NCBI GenBank assembly: GCA_010092855.1
Contig: JAADYV010000408.1
Span: 1-32,210, forward strand
DNA: 32,210 nucleotides
DNA from: Chloroflexota bacterium
Lineage (GTDB): Bacteria > Chloroflexota > Anaerolineae > Aggregatilineales > Aggregatilineaceae
Direction: 5' to 3'
In this document: piece by piece, positions 24,871 through 32,210 of the stretch
Layout of the letters: each line of letters starts with the position of its first letter
How positions within the stretch are numbered: position 1 is the stretch's first letter
Position numbers and translations under genes: made by a program
Notes under the pieces: model-generated
Database searches by the model: none
What the model was told of the DNA's origin: nothing
The model's input: the letters and a program-made list of their open reading frames with translations, nothing else

Positions 24871-26556
24871 TTACAGAATGCGCCGGATGCGCAGCGCGAG
24901 GTGAATAGCCAGCCGGGTTTCGGGGTTGTCCAGGTCCAGCCCGCTGATCTCGCGGATGCGGTCCATGCGATACAGCAGCGTGTTGCGGTGAATGTGGAGT
25001 CGTTTGGCGGTGCGCGTCAGGTTGCCGTTTTCCTCGAAGAACGCTTCCAGCGTGGTGATGAACTCGGCGTTGTGCGAGTTTTCTTCGGCCAGTTTGCCGA
25101 GTGTCTCAAGGTAGAATTTGCTAAGTTCGGGCGAGCCGACCAGCAGCGACAACAGCCGGTATACGCCCATGTCCCAGAAGGCAAGCGGCGTCGTCAAGCG
25201 CCACTGGTGCGCGGTCCGGAAGGCGCCCACGGCCTGCTGGAAGCCTTCGCGCCACTCCTTGAGATCGTGCGCTTGCTGGCCCAATCCGACGATGATTTCC
25301 GCGCTGTATCGCTCTGTCACGCGCCCCTGCACGGCCAGCGCCAGGTCGCGCGCATTGGCCGGATCGCCTTCGCAGAACACGATCACCTCGCTGCCATACG
25401 GCTGCACCAGCGCGCCCAACCCCAGCGCCCCGGACTGCTCGTTGCACAGCGCTTCGATCTGGCGCGCAGTCGGTATGTTTTCGCGCAGCCCGCCGATGTA
25501 CAGCGTGGTATAGTGCTGGTCGGGCTGGTAACCCAGGCGCGTTAGCCGCAGCAGCGCTTCGTTTTCGTTGATCATGCCGCCCAGGAACTGCTCCAACACG
25601 TTGCCCTGCACCCGCTTCTGTGCTTCGCGGATGGCCTTCTCTTTGGCCATCTCCAGCGCGCAGACCGCTGCCCCATTCCGGGCAAAGACCACATCCAGCG
25701 CATCGTAAGATTCGTGCGGACTGAAGACCAGCGACAGGAAGCCACGCCCCATCTTCCCGGCCACAATCGGCGCAACCAACCGCCGCAGTTCCAGGGGAGG
25801 CACCGGAATAGCAACCGGGTCCGGGCTGGCCTGGGCAACTTCCATCCGGTCGCGAAACAGGGCGGGCAGCGGATTGACGTCATACAGCGCATCTTCGATG
25901 GAGGGCCAATCGGGGCTGGCGGTCAGGCGGCCAGCCGTCGCCAGGGGGCGCAGCCGTTTGTCCTGGATCACGACGGTTTTGCCCGCCATCGTCGCCAGCG
26001 CCGCCGCCAGCGATCCCAGTCCCCGATTTTCGGTGGAAAGTTGGAGCAGTTGCGCGTGAATGTCGCGCCCGCGCTCTTCTACCGGCGCAGGATTGCCCAG
26101 CAGCGCCTGCGCAATATGGTGTTCGACGTCGCGCAGTGGCACAGTATCGGGCAATTGCAGCAGCGGGATGCGCAGGTCGTCGGCGATTTTACGCGCGGTC
26201 TGGTTGATCTCGCCCTGCACGCCAATGGCAACCACGTCGGTTTCTGACAGCTCGCGGATCAGGCTGACCAGCGTGAGCTTGTCGCTCAGCAGATACATGG
26301 CGTCCAGCGATAGCAGCGCGATCTCACCGCCCCGCAGGTCGGAAAACGCGGGGGGGCGGGTATTGAGCACACTGACCCACGCGATCGGACGGTGGGCACT
26401 TTGCCCGCCGGCGACCAGGCTGGTGCCGACTGGCAGTGCCAGCCGCAGCAGGTCATGCACGTTCAAATTGGGCGGTCCAGACAACGTAACCTCGCCTCTC
26501 GTTTGGTGGGCGACCGACTCCCTTTCGGCAGGGGTGGACAGGCCGGTGTGAGTCAT
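24871..26556 (-). CDS. PucR family transcriptional regulator
   Basis: A 561-residue regulator with the full family layout. The N-terminal PucR domain (about 30-150) begins NLNVHDLLRLALPVGTSLVAG. A middle sensor-like region (about 170-320) and a GGDEF-like region of the CdaR type (about 350-470) follow. The C-terminal HTH_30 helix-turn-helix (about 505-545) shows NLTRTAKRLHIHRNTLLYR. Relatives control purine catabolism (PucR) or sugar diacid use (CdaR). It lies 123 bases downstream of glutamine synthetase on the same strand, which fits a role in nitrogen or purine metabolism, possibly acting on glnA; that link is inferred from position. Confidence 0.88.
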   Translation of the reverse strand: MTHTGLSTPAERESVAHQTRGEVTLSGPPNLNVHDLLRLALPVGTSLVAGGQSAHRPIAWVSVLNTRPPAFSDLRGGEIALLSLDAMYLLSDKLTLVSLIRELSETDVVAIGVQGEINQTARKIADDLRIPLLQLPDTVPLRDVEHHIAQALLGNPAPVEERGRDIHAQLLQLSTENRGLGSLAAALATMAGKTVVIQDKRLRPLATAGRLTASPDWPSIEDALYDVNPLPALFRDRMEVAQASPDPVAIPVPPLELRRLVAPIVAGKMGRGFLSLVFSPHESYDALDVVFARNGAAVCALEMAKEKAIREAQKRVQGNVLEQFLGGMINENEALLRLTRLGYQPDQHYTTLYIGGLRENIPTARQIEALCNEQSGALGLGALVQPYGSEVIVFCEGDPANARDLALAVQGRVTERYSAEIIVGLGQQAHDLKEWREGFQQAVGAFRTAHQWRLTTPLAFWDMGVYRLLSLLVGSPELSKFYLETLGKLAEENSHNAEFITTLEAFFEENGNLTRTAKRLHIHRNTLLYRMDRIREISGLDLDNPETRLAIHLALRIRRIL

Positions 26557-26650
26557 GAACTCTGATTAGACAAACCAGCGCATGGTGTGGCGCAGTGCCC
26601 GTGCCGGCGTTCAGGTCGTGCGGGCATTTGCACTCCGCGGAATGTTCATG

Positions 26651-26677
26651 CCAGGTGGAAATGCCACCACTACCTGG
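26651..26677. repeat. Imperfect palindrome downstream of glnA
   Basis: CCAGGT (26651-26656) pairs with ACCTGG (26672-26677), and an alternative inner stem GGTGG/CCACC (26654-26658 and 26664-26668) competes with it. It lies just past the glnA stop. There is no T-run on either strand, so a standard terminator is unlikely; it may stabilise the glnA 3' end. Confidence 0.35.
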
Positions 26678-26679
26678 GC

Positions 26680-28008
26680 CTAATAAATATTAATATAGCG
26701 GTCCAGCTCCCAGGGGCTGACAACCAGTAAATACTCTTGCCACTCTAAACGTTTGGCTTCTAAAAAACGTTCAAATAAGTGTAGACCGAGGGCTTCACGC
26801 GCGAGGGTGCTGGTTTCGAATTCATCCAGTGCCTCGTGGAGCGAGGTGGGGAGGGTGGTCAGATGGCGGCGGCGGTTCGAGACGGTGATCACGTCTTCTT
26901 CAGCAGCCGGTGGCAGCGTCAAGCCTTCCTCGATGCCGCGCAATCCGGCTGCCAACATCAAGGCAAACGCCAGGTATGGGTTACAACTGGGATCGGTGGC
27001 GCGCATTTCGATACGCGTGGTGTCCTGGTTTTGGGCGGGTTGGTTGGGCACGCGCAGCAGCGCCCCCCGGTTGAGTTGGGCCCAGGTGACGTAGATCGGA
27101 GCTTCTTGCCCGGCCATCAGCCGTTTGTAGCTGTTGACCAGCGGAGCCAGCACGGCGCAGATTTCGCGCACAAAAGTAAGCTGCCCGGCCATGAACGCCT
27201 GGGCATCGGCGGACAGACCATAATCATTGGACGGATCAGCAAAGCGGTTGTCGCCGGTTTCCGCGTCGCGCAGCCACTGGTGGACGTGCATCCCGCTGCC
27301 GGGATGCTCGGAGAGCGGTTTGGGCATAAATGTGGCGAAGCGGCCTTCCTGCCGTGCAATGGTCCGCACCGCCAACCGCGTGGTGACAATCGCGTCGGCC
27401 ATGTGCAGCGCGTCGAGCGGGGCCAGGTCAAGCTCGTGCTGGCCCTGGCCAACTTCGTGGTGGCTGGACTCAACCCGGATGCCAATCGTGTGCAGCGCCT
27501 CGCCGACCCGTTTGCGAATGGTGCGCGCGGTGCCGTCGGAAGCGTCGAAATAGCTGGCCTGGTCGTCGAGTTGCAGCGTCTTTTTTCGCGGCTGGTTGCG
27601 AAACAAGTAGTATTCCAGCTCTGGCGCGACTTCATAGCGCAGCCCAGCTTCTTCCGCCAGCGCCAGAATCCGGCGCAGCGCACCACGCGGGTCCCCGGCA
27701 AAGGGCTGGCCGTTGGGCGTATACACGTCACACAGTACGCGCGCGGTGCGGCCATAGTCGGTGGCTTCGGTATCCCAGGGCAGGGGCGTCAGCGTCGAAA
27801 GGTCCGGCACCAGGTACATATCCGATTCGGCCACGCGCGCAAACCCCTCCACTGCCGAGCCATCGAACCAGATGCCGTGTTCCAGAGCGTGGGGCAGTTG
27901 TGCTGCATCAATTGTCACCGTCTTGACCATGCCGGCCACGTCAGTGAATTGCAGATCGATCAGTTGAATATTTTTATCGTTGATCAGGCTAAACACATCG
28001 TCCGACAT
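26680..28008 (-). CDS. glnA: Glutamine synthetase, type I
   Basis: A 442-residue enzyme that makes glutamine from glutamate, ammonia and ATP in the cytoplasm. The beta-grasp N-terminus (about 10-95) precedes the catalytic domain. Metal and substrate residues are visible: Glu130 and Glu132 (ELEYYLF), Glu185 and Glu192 (HHEVGQGQHELDL), His241 (GSGMHVHQ), Arg296 in KRLMAGQEAP, NRGALLRVP and RIEMRATDPSCNPYLA. The length fits the GSI-alpha type. The loop reads AGQEAP where PGYEAP is common, and NRG where NRS is common, so it is a somewhat divergent member; a glutamine-synthetase-like gamma-glutamyl ligase is the alternative. ATG 28008 with AGGAAA upstream is chosen over an in-frame ATG at 28128 that lies at the promoter. 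Confidence 0.88.
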   Translation of the reverse strand: MSDDVFSLINDKNIQLIDLQFTDVAGMVKTVTIDAAQLPHALEHGIWFDGSAVEGFARVAESDMYLVPDLSTLTPLPWDTEATDYGRTARVLCDVYTPNGQPFAGDPRGALRRILALAEEAGLRYEVAPELEYYLFRNQPRKKTLQLDDQASYFDASDGTARTIRKRVGEALHTIGIRVESSHHEVGQGQHELDLAPLDALHMADAIVTTRLAVRTIARQEGRFATFMPKPLSEHPGSGMHVHQWLRDAETGDNRFADPSNDYGLSADAQAFMAGQLTFVREICAVLAPLVNSYKRLMAGQEAPIYVTWAQLNRGALLRVPNQPAQNQDTTRIEMRATDPSCNPYLAFALMLAAGLRGIEEGLTLPPAAEEDVITVSNRRRHLTTLPTSLHEALDEFETSTLAREALGLHLFERFLEAKRLEWQEYLLVVSPWELDRYINIY

Positions 28009-28041
28009 ACCCTGTTTCCTGCGCTTCATGTGGTTCGAGAG

Positions 28042-28060
28042 ATCACTACACAGTGGTGAT
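28042..28060. promoter_or_regulatory. Candidate operator in the glnA leader
   Basis: A 19-base inverted repeat ATCACTAC-ACA-GTGGTGAT with a single mismatch pair lies between the glnA -10 and its start codon, 33 bases before ATG 28008. Its size and position suit a dimeric repressor site or a leader hairpin. The binding protein is unknown; the PucR regulator encoded downstream is one candidate. Confidence 0.4.
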
Positions 28061-28126
28061 GGCGGGCCAAAGCTGGTTGGTTTGCCCCTGTGTTTGGACC
28101 CATAATTAAGGATCTGATTGAGGGTC

Positions 28127-28135
28127 ATTATAACA
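28127..28135 (-). promoter_or_regulatory. Extended -10 promoter of glnA
   Basis: On the minus strand TGTTATAAT is a perfect extended -10 (TGn plus TATAAT; 28135 to 28127). The usual -35 is absent, as is common for this promoter class. Transcription should start near 28120, giving a leader of about 110 bases that contains the 19-base palindrome. Confidence 0.55.
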
Positions 28136-28333
28136 AGTTGTACGCAATCCAGCCGCCTTGTTGTGCCGATTGACGATAGCGAGGCATCAGTAGACGGTTA
28201 GGGGAGAGTATCTGTAATATTGTAATTATTTTTGTAGTTGCTGACTTGTTTTGATACTGGCCTGGTATTCTCCGCCGTAAATGGCAATGGCTGGTTAGCT
28301 TGTGAAAAGTGTATATCATTACTCTATTCTAAC

Positions 28334-28362
28334 TTGACTTTATCTTTATGCTGTGTCATAGT
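28334..28362 (+). promoter_or_regulatory. Promoter of the sensing/uptake cluster
   Basis: TTGACT (28334-28339, five of six) and CATAGT (28357-28362, four of six) are 17 bases apart. The start codon 28417 follows after a leader of about 48 bases. The 408-base AT-rich gap 28009-28416 otherwise holds only the glnA promoter and palindrome; the central part (about 28140-28330) shows nothing recognisable. Confidence 0.5.
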
Positions 28363-28416
28363 TTTACTAGATCACCGTATCATCCTGGGCCGGATAGACT
28401 TTTTGGTGAGAGGCTT

Positions 28417-29517
28417 ATGAATAATCTTCGCAGTCGCTGCATGTTCCTGATTGGGATCGTACTGTTGCTGGGACTGACGCCGGGTGTGCTGGCCGCTGCC
28501 CCTGTTGCGTCCCTGGACGCCCGTGCTCTTCAGGCCGACGACACCGCGCGCGTGCTTGTGCTCCACAGCTATCACCCGGAGTATCTCTGGGACCAGGAAT
28601 TAAACACTGGCATTCTCGATGGCCTGGCCGCTGGTGGGTACAGTGAAGCGAACGGCAATCTGGAAATCGAGCACTTCTGGATGGACACCAAGCAACTGGA
28701 CCGGTCGGAATGGGGATTGCAAGCCACAGACGCCCGGCAAGCCATTCGTGACTTTCAGCCGGACGTTGTCATCATTTCGGATAACAACGCTATTTCGTTC
28801 ATTGCTGCGTCTTGGGATATGCGGAATCCAGTGCCGTTTGTCTTTGCCGGGTTGAACAGCGACCCCGAAGACATCCCCGGTTTGGTAGAACGCCGTTCAT
28901 TCATTACTGGCGTGCTCGAACGAGTGCATGTTGACCAAACACTCAATTGGATCCAGCTTGTCATCCCCGATGCCAGTCGGGTGCTCGTGCTTGCCGACAA
29001 TTCGGAAACGACCCTGGCTTATATCGACGAAGTCGAAGCGGCGCTGCAAGCTGCGCCACGTTTTGCAGACGGGTATGAGATCGAAACATCGAATAATTTG
29101 TCACGCTGGGAAGACCTGGCCGCGCAAGCCAGCAACAATGGCGTTGACGTCATCATCATTGGCACCTACTCAACCGTCCGTGACGCGGATAACCAATTCG
29201 TTTCGTCACAGGACTTGATGACACGCCTGGTTGCGCTGTCGGAAGTGCCCATTGTACCCTTATGGGAGTTCGGTGTGCAGGATGGGGCCTTGGGGGGCAC
29301 GGTTATTTCGGGTGTGACCCAGGGCTACGAAGCGGCCCAACAGGCGGTTCGTATTATCGATGGCGAGGAACCCGGCGACATCGAAATCATTGCGCCGGAG
29401 CGTGGCCGGCTGGTGGTCAACACGGCGGCTGTCGCACGGTGGGACGTTGCCATCCCGCTGGATTTGCTGGAACTATCGGTCATCTACGGGCCGGGTGGCT
29501 CGCTAGTGAACAGGTAA
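28417..29517 (+). CDS. ABC_sub_bind-like periplasmic ligand-binding protein
   Basis: A 366-residue exported protein. A signal peptide spans about residues 1-28 (hydrophobic LIGIVLLLGL, cleavage near VLAAA). The mature part opens with ARVLVLHSYHPEYLWDQEL, a hallmark of the ABC_sub_bind family, and continues as a two-lobed binding fold with DVVIISDNNAISF and PFVFAGLNSDP motifs and a C-terminal half containing GVDVIIIGTYS. This fold is often the extracellular sensor part of histidine kinases and diguanylate cyclases, as well as a transporter component. GAGAGG at 28408-28413 fixes the start. The gene stops seven bases before a membrane sensor, so the two are probably partners. The ligand is unknown. 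Confidence 0.8.
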   Translation: MNNLRSRCMFLIGIVLLLGLTPGVLAAAPVASLDARALQADDTARVLVLHSYHPEYLWDQELNTGILDGLAAGGYSEANGNLEIEHFWMDTKQLDRSEWGLQATDARQAIRDFQPDVVIISDNNAISFIAASWDMRNPVPFVFAGLNSDPEDIPGLVERRSFITGVLERVHVDQTLNWIQLVIPDASRVLVLADNSETTLAYIDEVEAALQAAPRFADGYEIETSNNLSRWEDLAAQASNNGVDVIIIGTYSTVRDADNQFVSSQDLMTRLVALSEVPIVPLWEFGVQDGALGGTVISGVTQGYEAAQQAVRIIDGEEPGDIEIIAPERGRLVVNTAAVARWDVAIPLDLLELSVIYGPGGSLVNR

Positions 29518-29523
29518 ATAACT

Positions 29524-31080
29524 ATGTTACGCAGACTGAGCATTCAAGCACAGTTTATCATCTTCATTGTGGCGGCGCTGGTCCTGCTATTTGCGGCGCT
29601 CATGGTTGTCTTTAGTTTTCAGGGCCAGGCTGACCTGGTCGACGGCGAAAATGATCGCAGCCTGACGCTGGCCAACAGTCTGATTGGTCCGCTGCAGGTC
29701 GGCAGCCAGACCTACGGCGCACTGGGCAATGTTCCCGGTGTGGACGAGCGTCTGACCGACCTGGTGGTCAATAGTGTGGACGGCGAGATTGACTTTGTCA
29801 CCGTCACGTGGCCGGATGGCACCGTGCTTTACCACTCCGACCCATCATACAACGGCCAAATGATAGAGGCCCTGGCCAACCCTGAGGACTCTGATTCTCA
29901 CCGGGCTTCGGTGTCTGGTTTTGGCACCGTTTACCTCTCCAGCCTGGAATTAGACAACCCTGTCGCCGCGACCGCTAGCGAGCCAGACACCTTTTATATC
30001 ACCGTTGGTGCCGATGCCGGTGCGCTGGATCAGCGTCTCATCGACGGCCTGTTGGTTTCCATTGTAATTGCGGCCGGGGCTATTGTGGTGGTGGCGGCTC
30101 TGACCGTGTGGTTGGTGCGCGTCAGCCTGACCCGACCCATTCAGCGCATCGTGGATGGCGCGCGGTTGTTCAGCGTGGGCCAGCTCGACCACCAAATCGA
30201 ACCGGGCGGCAGCGATGTGCTGCGCCAGTTGGCAGAAACGCTTAACCAGATGGCGGACGACATCGTGGAATCTCGCATCGAGTTGGAAGCCATGAACCGC
30301 ACGCTCGAAGACCGTATTCAGGCGCGCACCGCTGACCTGGCGACCGTGGCCGAGGTAAGCGCGGAAACCGCGACCGTGCTCGACATTGACCAACTGCTGC
30401 TGTATGTCAGCAACCTCACGAAAGAACGGTTTGGGCTATACCACGCGCACGTTTTTGTATTAGATGAAGAGCAGAACCTGCTGGAACTGGCTGCCGGGGC
30501 CGGTGAAGCCGGGGAGCGTATGGCGGCTGCTGGTTTGCGCATTCGCTACGATAACCAGGGCAGCCTGGTCGCGCGTGCCGCACGGTCGCGCTTGCCGGTG
30601 GTGGAAAATGAAGTCCGCCGCGCATCCGACTTCTTGCCCAACCCACTGTTGCCCAACACCGCGTCGGAAGCCGCCTTCCCGCTGGTGGTGGGTGATCGGG
30701 TGGTGGGCGTGCTCGACGTGCAGTCCGATCAAGTAGATTTCTTTACCGACGACCAGCTTACCGTGTTGAACACGCTGGCGCGGCAAATCGCGGTGTCGGT
30801 TGCCAACGCTCGTTTGTTTACTGAAGTAGAGCGTACCAGCCGTCACGAGCAGGCGTTGAGCGCCATCACCGAGCAAATCCAACGCGCGACAACCATGGAC
30901 GAGGTGCTGCAAACTGCGGCCCGCGAACTTGGCAGGGCGCTGCGCGTGCCGCACACCACCGTACAGTTACAACTCCGGCAGACGCTGGATGCCCAGATGC
31001 TGGATGGTGATGAAACTCGGACAGCAGCACATTCACCAGCTATTGAAACCGCTACCGAGTTTGGGTCGGCAGCTAATTAA
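29524..31080 (+). CDS. Membrane HAMP-GAF sensor protein without an output domain
   Basis: A 518-residue protein. A transmembrane helix (about 10-32), an extracellular sensor region (about 33-175) and a second helix (about 178-200) are followed by a HAMP domain (about 202-255, beginning LTRPIQRIVDGARLF). A coiled-coil (about 250-280), a complete GAF domain (about 282-440, ending TLARQIAVSVANARLF) and the start of a second GAF-like segment (about 443-490) come next. The protein then ends with a short low-complexity tail. No histidine-kinase, cyclase, methyl-acceptor or phosphatase domain is present. Upstream homologues of this layout normally continue into a kinase. It lies between two periplasmic binding proteins and 17 bases before the next gene, so it probably relays their state to a separate partner. 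Confidence 0.85.
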   Translation: MLRRLSIQAQFIIFIVAALVLLFAALMVVFSFQGQADLVDGENDRSLTLANSLIGPLQVGSQTYGALGNVPGVDERLTDLVVNSVDGEIDFVTVTWPDGTVLYHSDPSYNGQMIEALANPEDSDSHRASVSGFGTVYLSSLELDNPVAATASEPDTFYITVGADAGALDQRLIDGLLVSIVIAAGAIVVVAALTVWLVRVSLTRPIQRIVDGARLFSVGQLDHQIEPGGSDVLRQLAETLNQMADDIVESRIELEAMNRTLEDRIQARTADLATVAEVSAETATVLDIDQLLLYVSNLTKERFGLYHAHVFVLDEEQNLLELAAGAGEAGERMAAAGLRIRYDNQGSLVARAARSRLPVVENEVRRASDFLPNPLLPNTASEAAFPLVVGDRVVGVLDVQSDQVDFFTDDQLTVLNTLARQIAVSVANARLFTEVERTSRHEQALSAITEQIQRATTMDEVLQTAARELGRALRVPHTTVQLQLRQTLDAQMLDGDETRTAAHSPAIETATEFGSAAN

Positions 31081-31097
31081 TACGAGGGGAAAGAATC

Positions 31098-32141
31098 ATG
31101 CTCAAGAACTTAACACGCACCCATTACATCATTATCGCCGCGATCCTGGCTGTAGTTGTGGCAGTTGTCATTGTGGCTGTGGTGGTTTTGGCAGATGACG
31201 ATGACGGCGAAGACCAGGAAGTGACCGCAGTAAAGCTGCAGTTGTCGTGGTTCTATGAATCGGAATTTGCGGGGTTCTTTGCCGCCGTTGACCAGGGCTA
31301 CTATGAAGATGAAGGGCTGGCAGTAGAGATTCTCGGCAGTGGCTTCGACGATGATGGGAATTACATTGATCCGGTTCCTTTGGTGGTTTCAGGTGAGGCT
31401 ACATTCGGCCTGATGAGTGCGGACAACCTGCTGCGTGCTCGTGCCGAGGGTCAGCCAGTGGTTGCCATTGCGACAACTTTCCAGCGCAGTCCGCGTGCCT
31501 ACATTTCACTGGAGGAAAAAGGCATCACGACACCTGCCGATTTTGTTGGCCAGCGCGTAGTGGTCCGGTCAGATCTCGAGATGACTTATGCAGCAATGCT
31601 GGCACAGGCTGGGGTTGATCGCGCTCAAGTGAACGAGATTACCGACTCGGACCTTTTTAGCATGGATGCCTTGAAAGATGATCTGGTCGATGTTACTCCG
31701 GGTTTCGTGACCAGCGAAGTGATAGACCTGGAACAACAAGGATTCGCTGTCAATACGGTTATGATCGGTACCTACGGCGTGGAAGACTATCAGAACCTGA
31801 TCTTCACCACGGAAGACGTTGTGCAGAACCAACCCGAACTGGTGACCAGCTTCTTGAAAGCAACCATTCAAGGGTTTGAATACGAAGTTGAAAACCCCAA
31901 CGCCGTGGCGGAATTGGCCCTGCAATACGATCCGAACCTGGACGTCGCCACCCAGCGCGCAATGGTAGCTGCATCCGTGCCGCTCATTGCTCCGGCAGGT
32001 AGTCAGATTGGTGACATGGACCCACAAATCTGGGAAAACATTGGCCAACTGATGGTTAGCTCTGGCGCAATCGAAGCCGAGGCACTAGACATTGAAGGCG
32101 TGTATACGCTCCAATTCATCAATGCAGCCTACGAAGAATAA
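31098..32141 (+). CDS. NMT1/THI5-like substrate-binding protein with a membrane anchor
   Basis: A 347-residue protein of the NMT1/THI5 (SsuA-like) binding family, which captures pyrimidine, riboflavin, sulfonate or nitrate-type ligands for ABC importers. The core motif VKLQLSWFYESEFAGFFAA (about 45-63) and DQGYYEDEGLAVEI (about 65-78) are typical. A single long hydrophobic helix (about 10-32) is followed by an acidic DDDDGEDQE stretch; there is no lipobox cysteine and no clear cleavage site, so it seems tethered by an uncleaved anchor. The ribosome site GAGGGGAAAG precedes ATG 31098. No permease or ATPase for it is present in the window. Its position right behind the HAMP-GAF sensor suggests a sensing role or a shared ligand. 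Confidence 0.85.
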   Translation: MLKNLTRTHYIIIAAILAVVVAVVIVAVVVLADDDDGEDQEVTAVKLQLSWFYESEFAGFFAAVDQGYYEDEGLAVEILGSGFDDDGNYIDPVPLVVSGEATFGLMSADNLLRARAEGQPVVAIATTFQRSPRAYISLEEKGITTPADFVGQRVVVRSDLEMTYAAMLAQAGVDRAQVNEITDSDLFSMDALKDDLVDVTPGFVTSEVIDLEQQGFAVNTVMIGTYGVEDYQNLIFTTEDVVQNQPELVTSFLKATIQGFEYEVENPNAVAELALQYDPNLDVATQRAMVAASVPLIAPAGSQIGDMDPQIWENIGQLMVSSGAIEAEALDIEGVYTLQFINAAYEE

Positions 32142-32177
32142 TTTTCGTTCAATGGTCGACATAAAAGGTGTAAAACC

Positions 32178-32210
32178 ATGAGCGTACAACAAGCTCGACC
32201 TGACCCACCA
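32178..32210 (+). CDS. Start of a downstream gene, cut by the right edge
   Basis: ATG 32178 opens a frame of eleven codons (MSVQQARPDPP) to the window end, with AAAGGTG at about 32164-32170. It lies 36 bases after the binding-protein stop, so it is probably part of the same operon. Too little is present to identify the product; a permease, ATPase or kinase would each make sense. Confidence 0.55.
   Translation, partial: MSVQQARPDPP

Noticed and set aside
26836-28059. Plus-strand open frame of 407 codons opposite glnA
   Set aside because: The minus strand encodes a clear glutamine synthetase; the plus frame has no ribosome site or family motif.
1-32210. tRNA or rRNA genes, CRISPR arrays, insertion sequences or integrase-type mobility genes
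   Set aside because: Reading the intergenic gaps gave no cloverleaf, repeat-spacer array or transposase-like frame. The gaps are short and otherwise hold only promoters and hairpins.

Overview
The window is a gene-dense, high-GC chromosomal segment of an environmental bacterium. Several features point to the phylum Chloroflexota, probably an Anaerolineae-like lineage: a Pro/Thr/Ser-rich linker in a secreted PPIase, GAF-based sensor proteins, secreted propeller and TPR proteins, and an unadenylylated-type glutamine synthetase next to a PucR-type regulator. This assignment is an inference from gene content and style; no rRNA or other phylogenetic marker is present. I see no mobile element, CRISPR array, tRNA or rRNA.

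Layout. (1) 1-2266, minus: the 5' part of a large secreted metalloprotease-like protein, running off the left edge, whose zinc motif looks degenerate. (2) 2521-3627, minus: a glycerol-1-phosphate-dehydrogenase-like metal-dependent dehydrogenase. (3) 3929-9659, plus: a three-gene ABC transporter operon of the BMP/nucleoside type (permease, permease, ATPase). The ATPase is more than twice the usual size because three membrane-spanning blocks, one of them RDD-like, interrupt its two nucleotide-binding domains. (4) 9750-12930: a secreted 15-TPR protein and a membrane-anchored parvulin PPIase. (5) 13022-16564: a methyltransferase/spermidine-synthase-fold protein, then the translation cluster prfA-prmC-tsaC with overlapping genes. 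(6) 16717-18740: an AAA+ ATPase and an MgtC/SapB membrane protein. (7) 18814-20868: a divergent NarL-type response regulator and GAF histidine kinase. (8) 21053-23617: a large secreted protein with three PsbP-like domains and a beta-propeller. (9) 23704-28008, minus: glutamine synthetase, PucR-type regulator and Gfo/Idh/MocA oxidoreductase. (10) 28417-32210, plus: a sensing/uptake cluster with an ABC_sub_bind-like periplasmic protein, a HAMP-GAF membrane sensor without a kinase domain, an NMT1/THI5-like binding protein on a membrane anchor, and the first codons of another gene.

How the parts work together. The ABC operon is a self-contained importer apart from its missing binding protein. prfA-prmC-tsaC serves translation termination and tRNA modification: PrmC methylates the GGQ glutamine of RF1. 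glnA and pucR suggest nitrogen control. The last cluster looks like two periplasmic ligand binders serving a membrane sensor whose output partner lies elsewhere or beyond the right edge. The most unusual object in the window is the ABC ATPase with inserted membrane segments. A second recurrent pattern is a -10-like box followed almost at once by a GC-rich hairpin, in several cases with a T-run, in several gene leaders.
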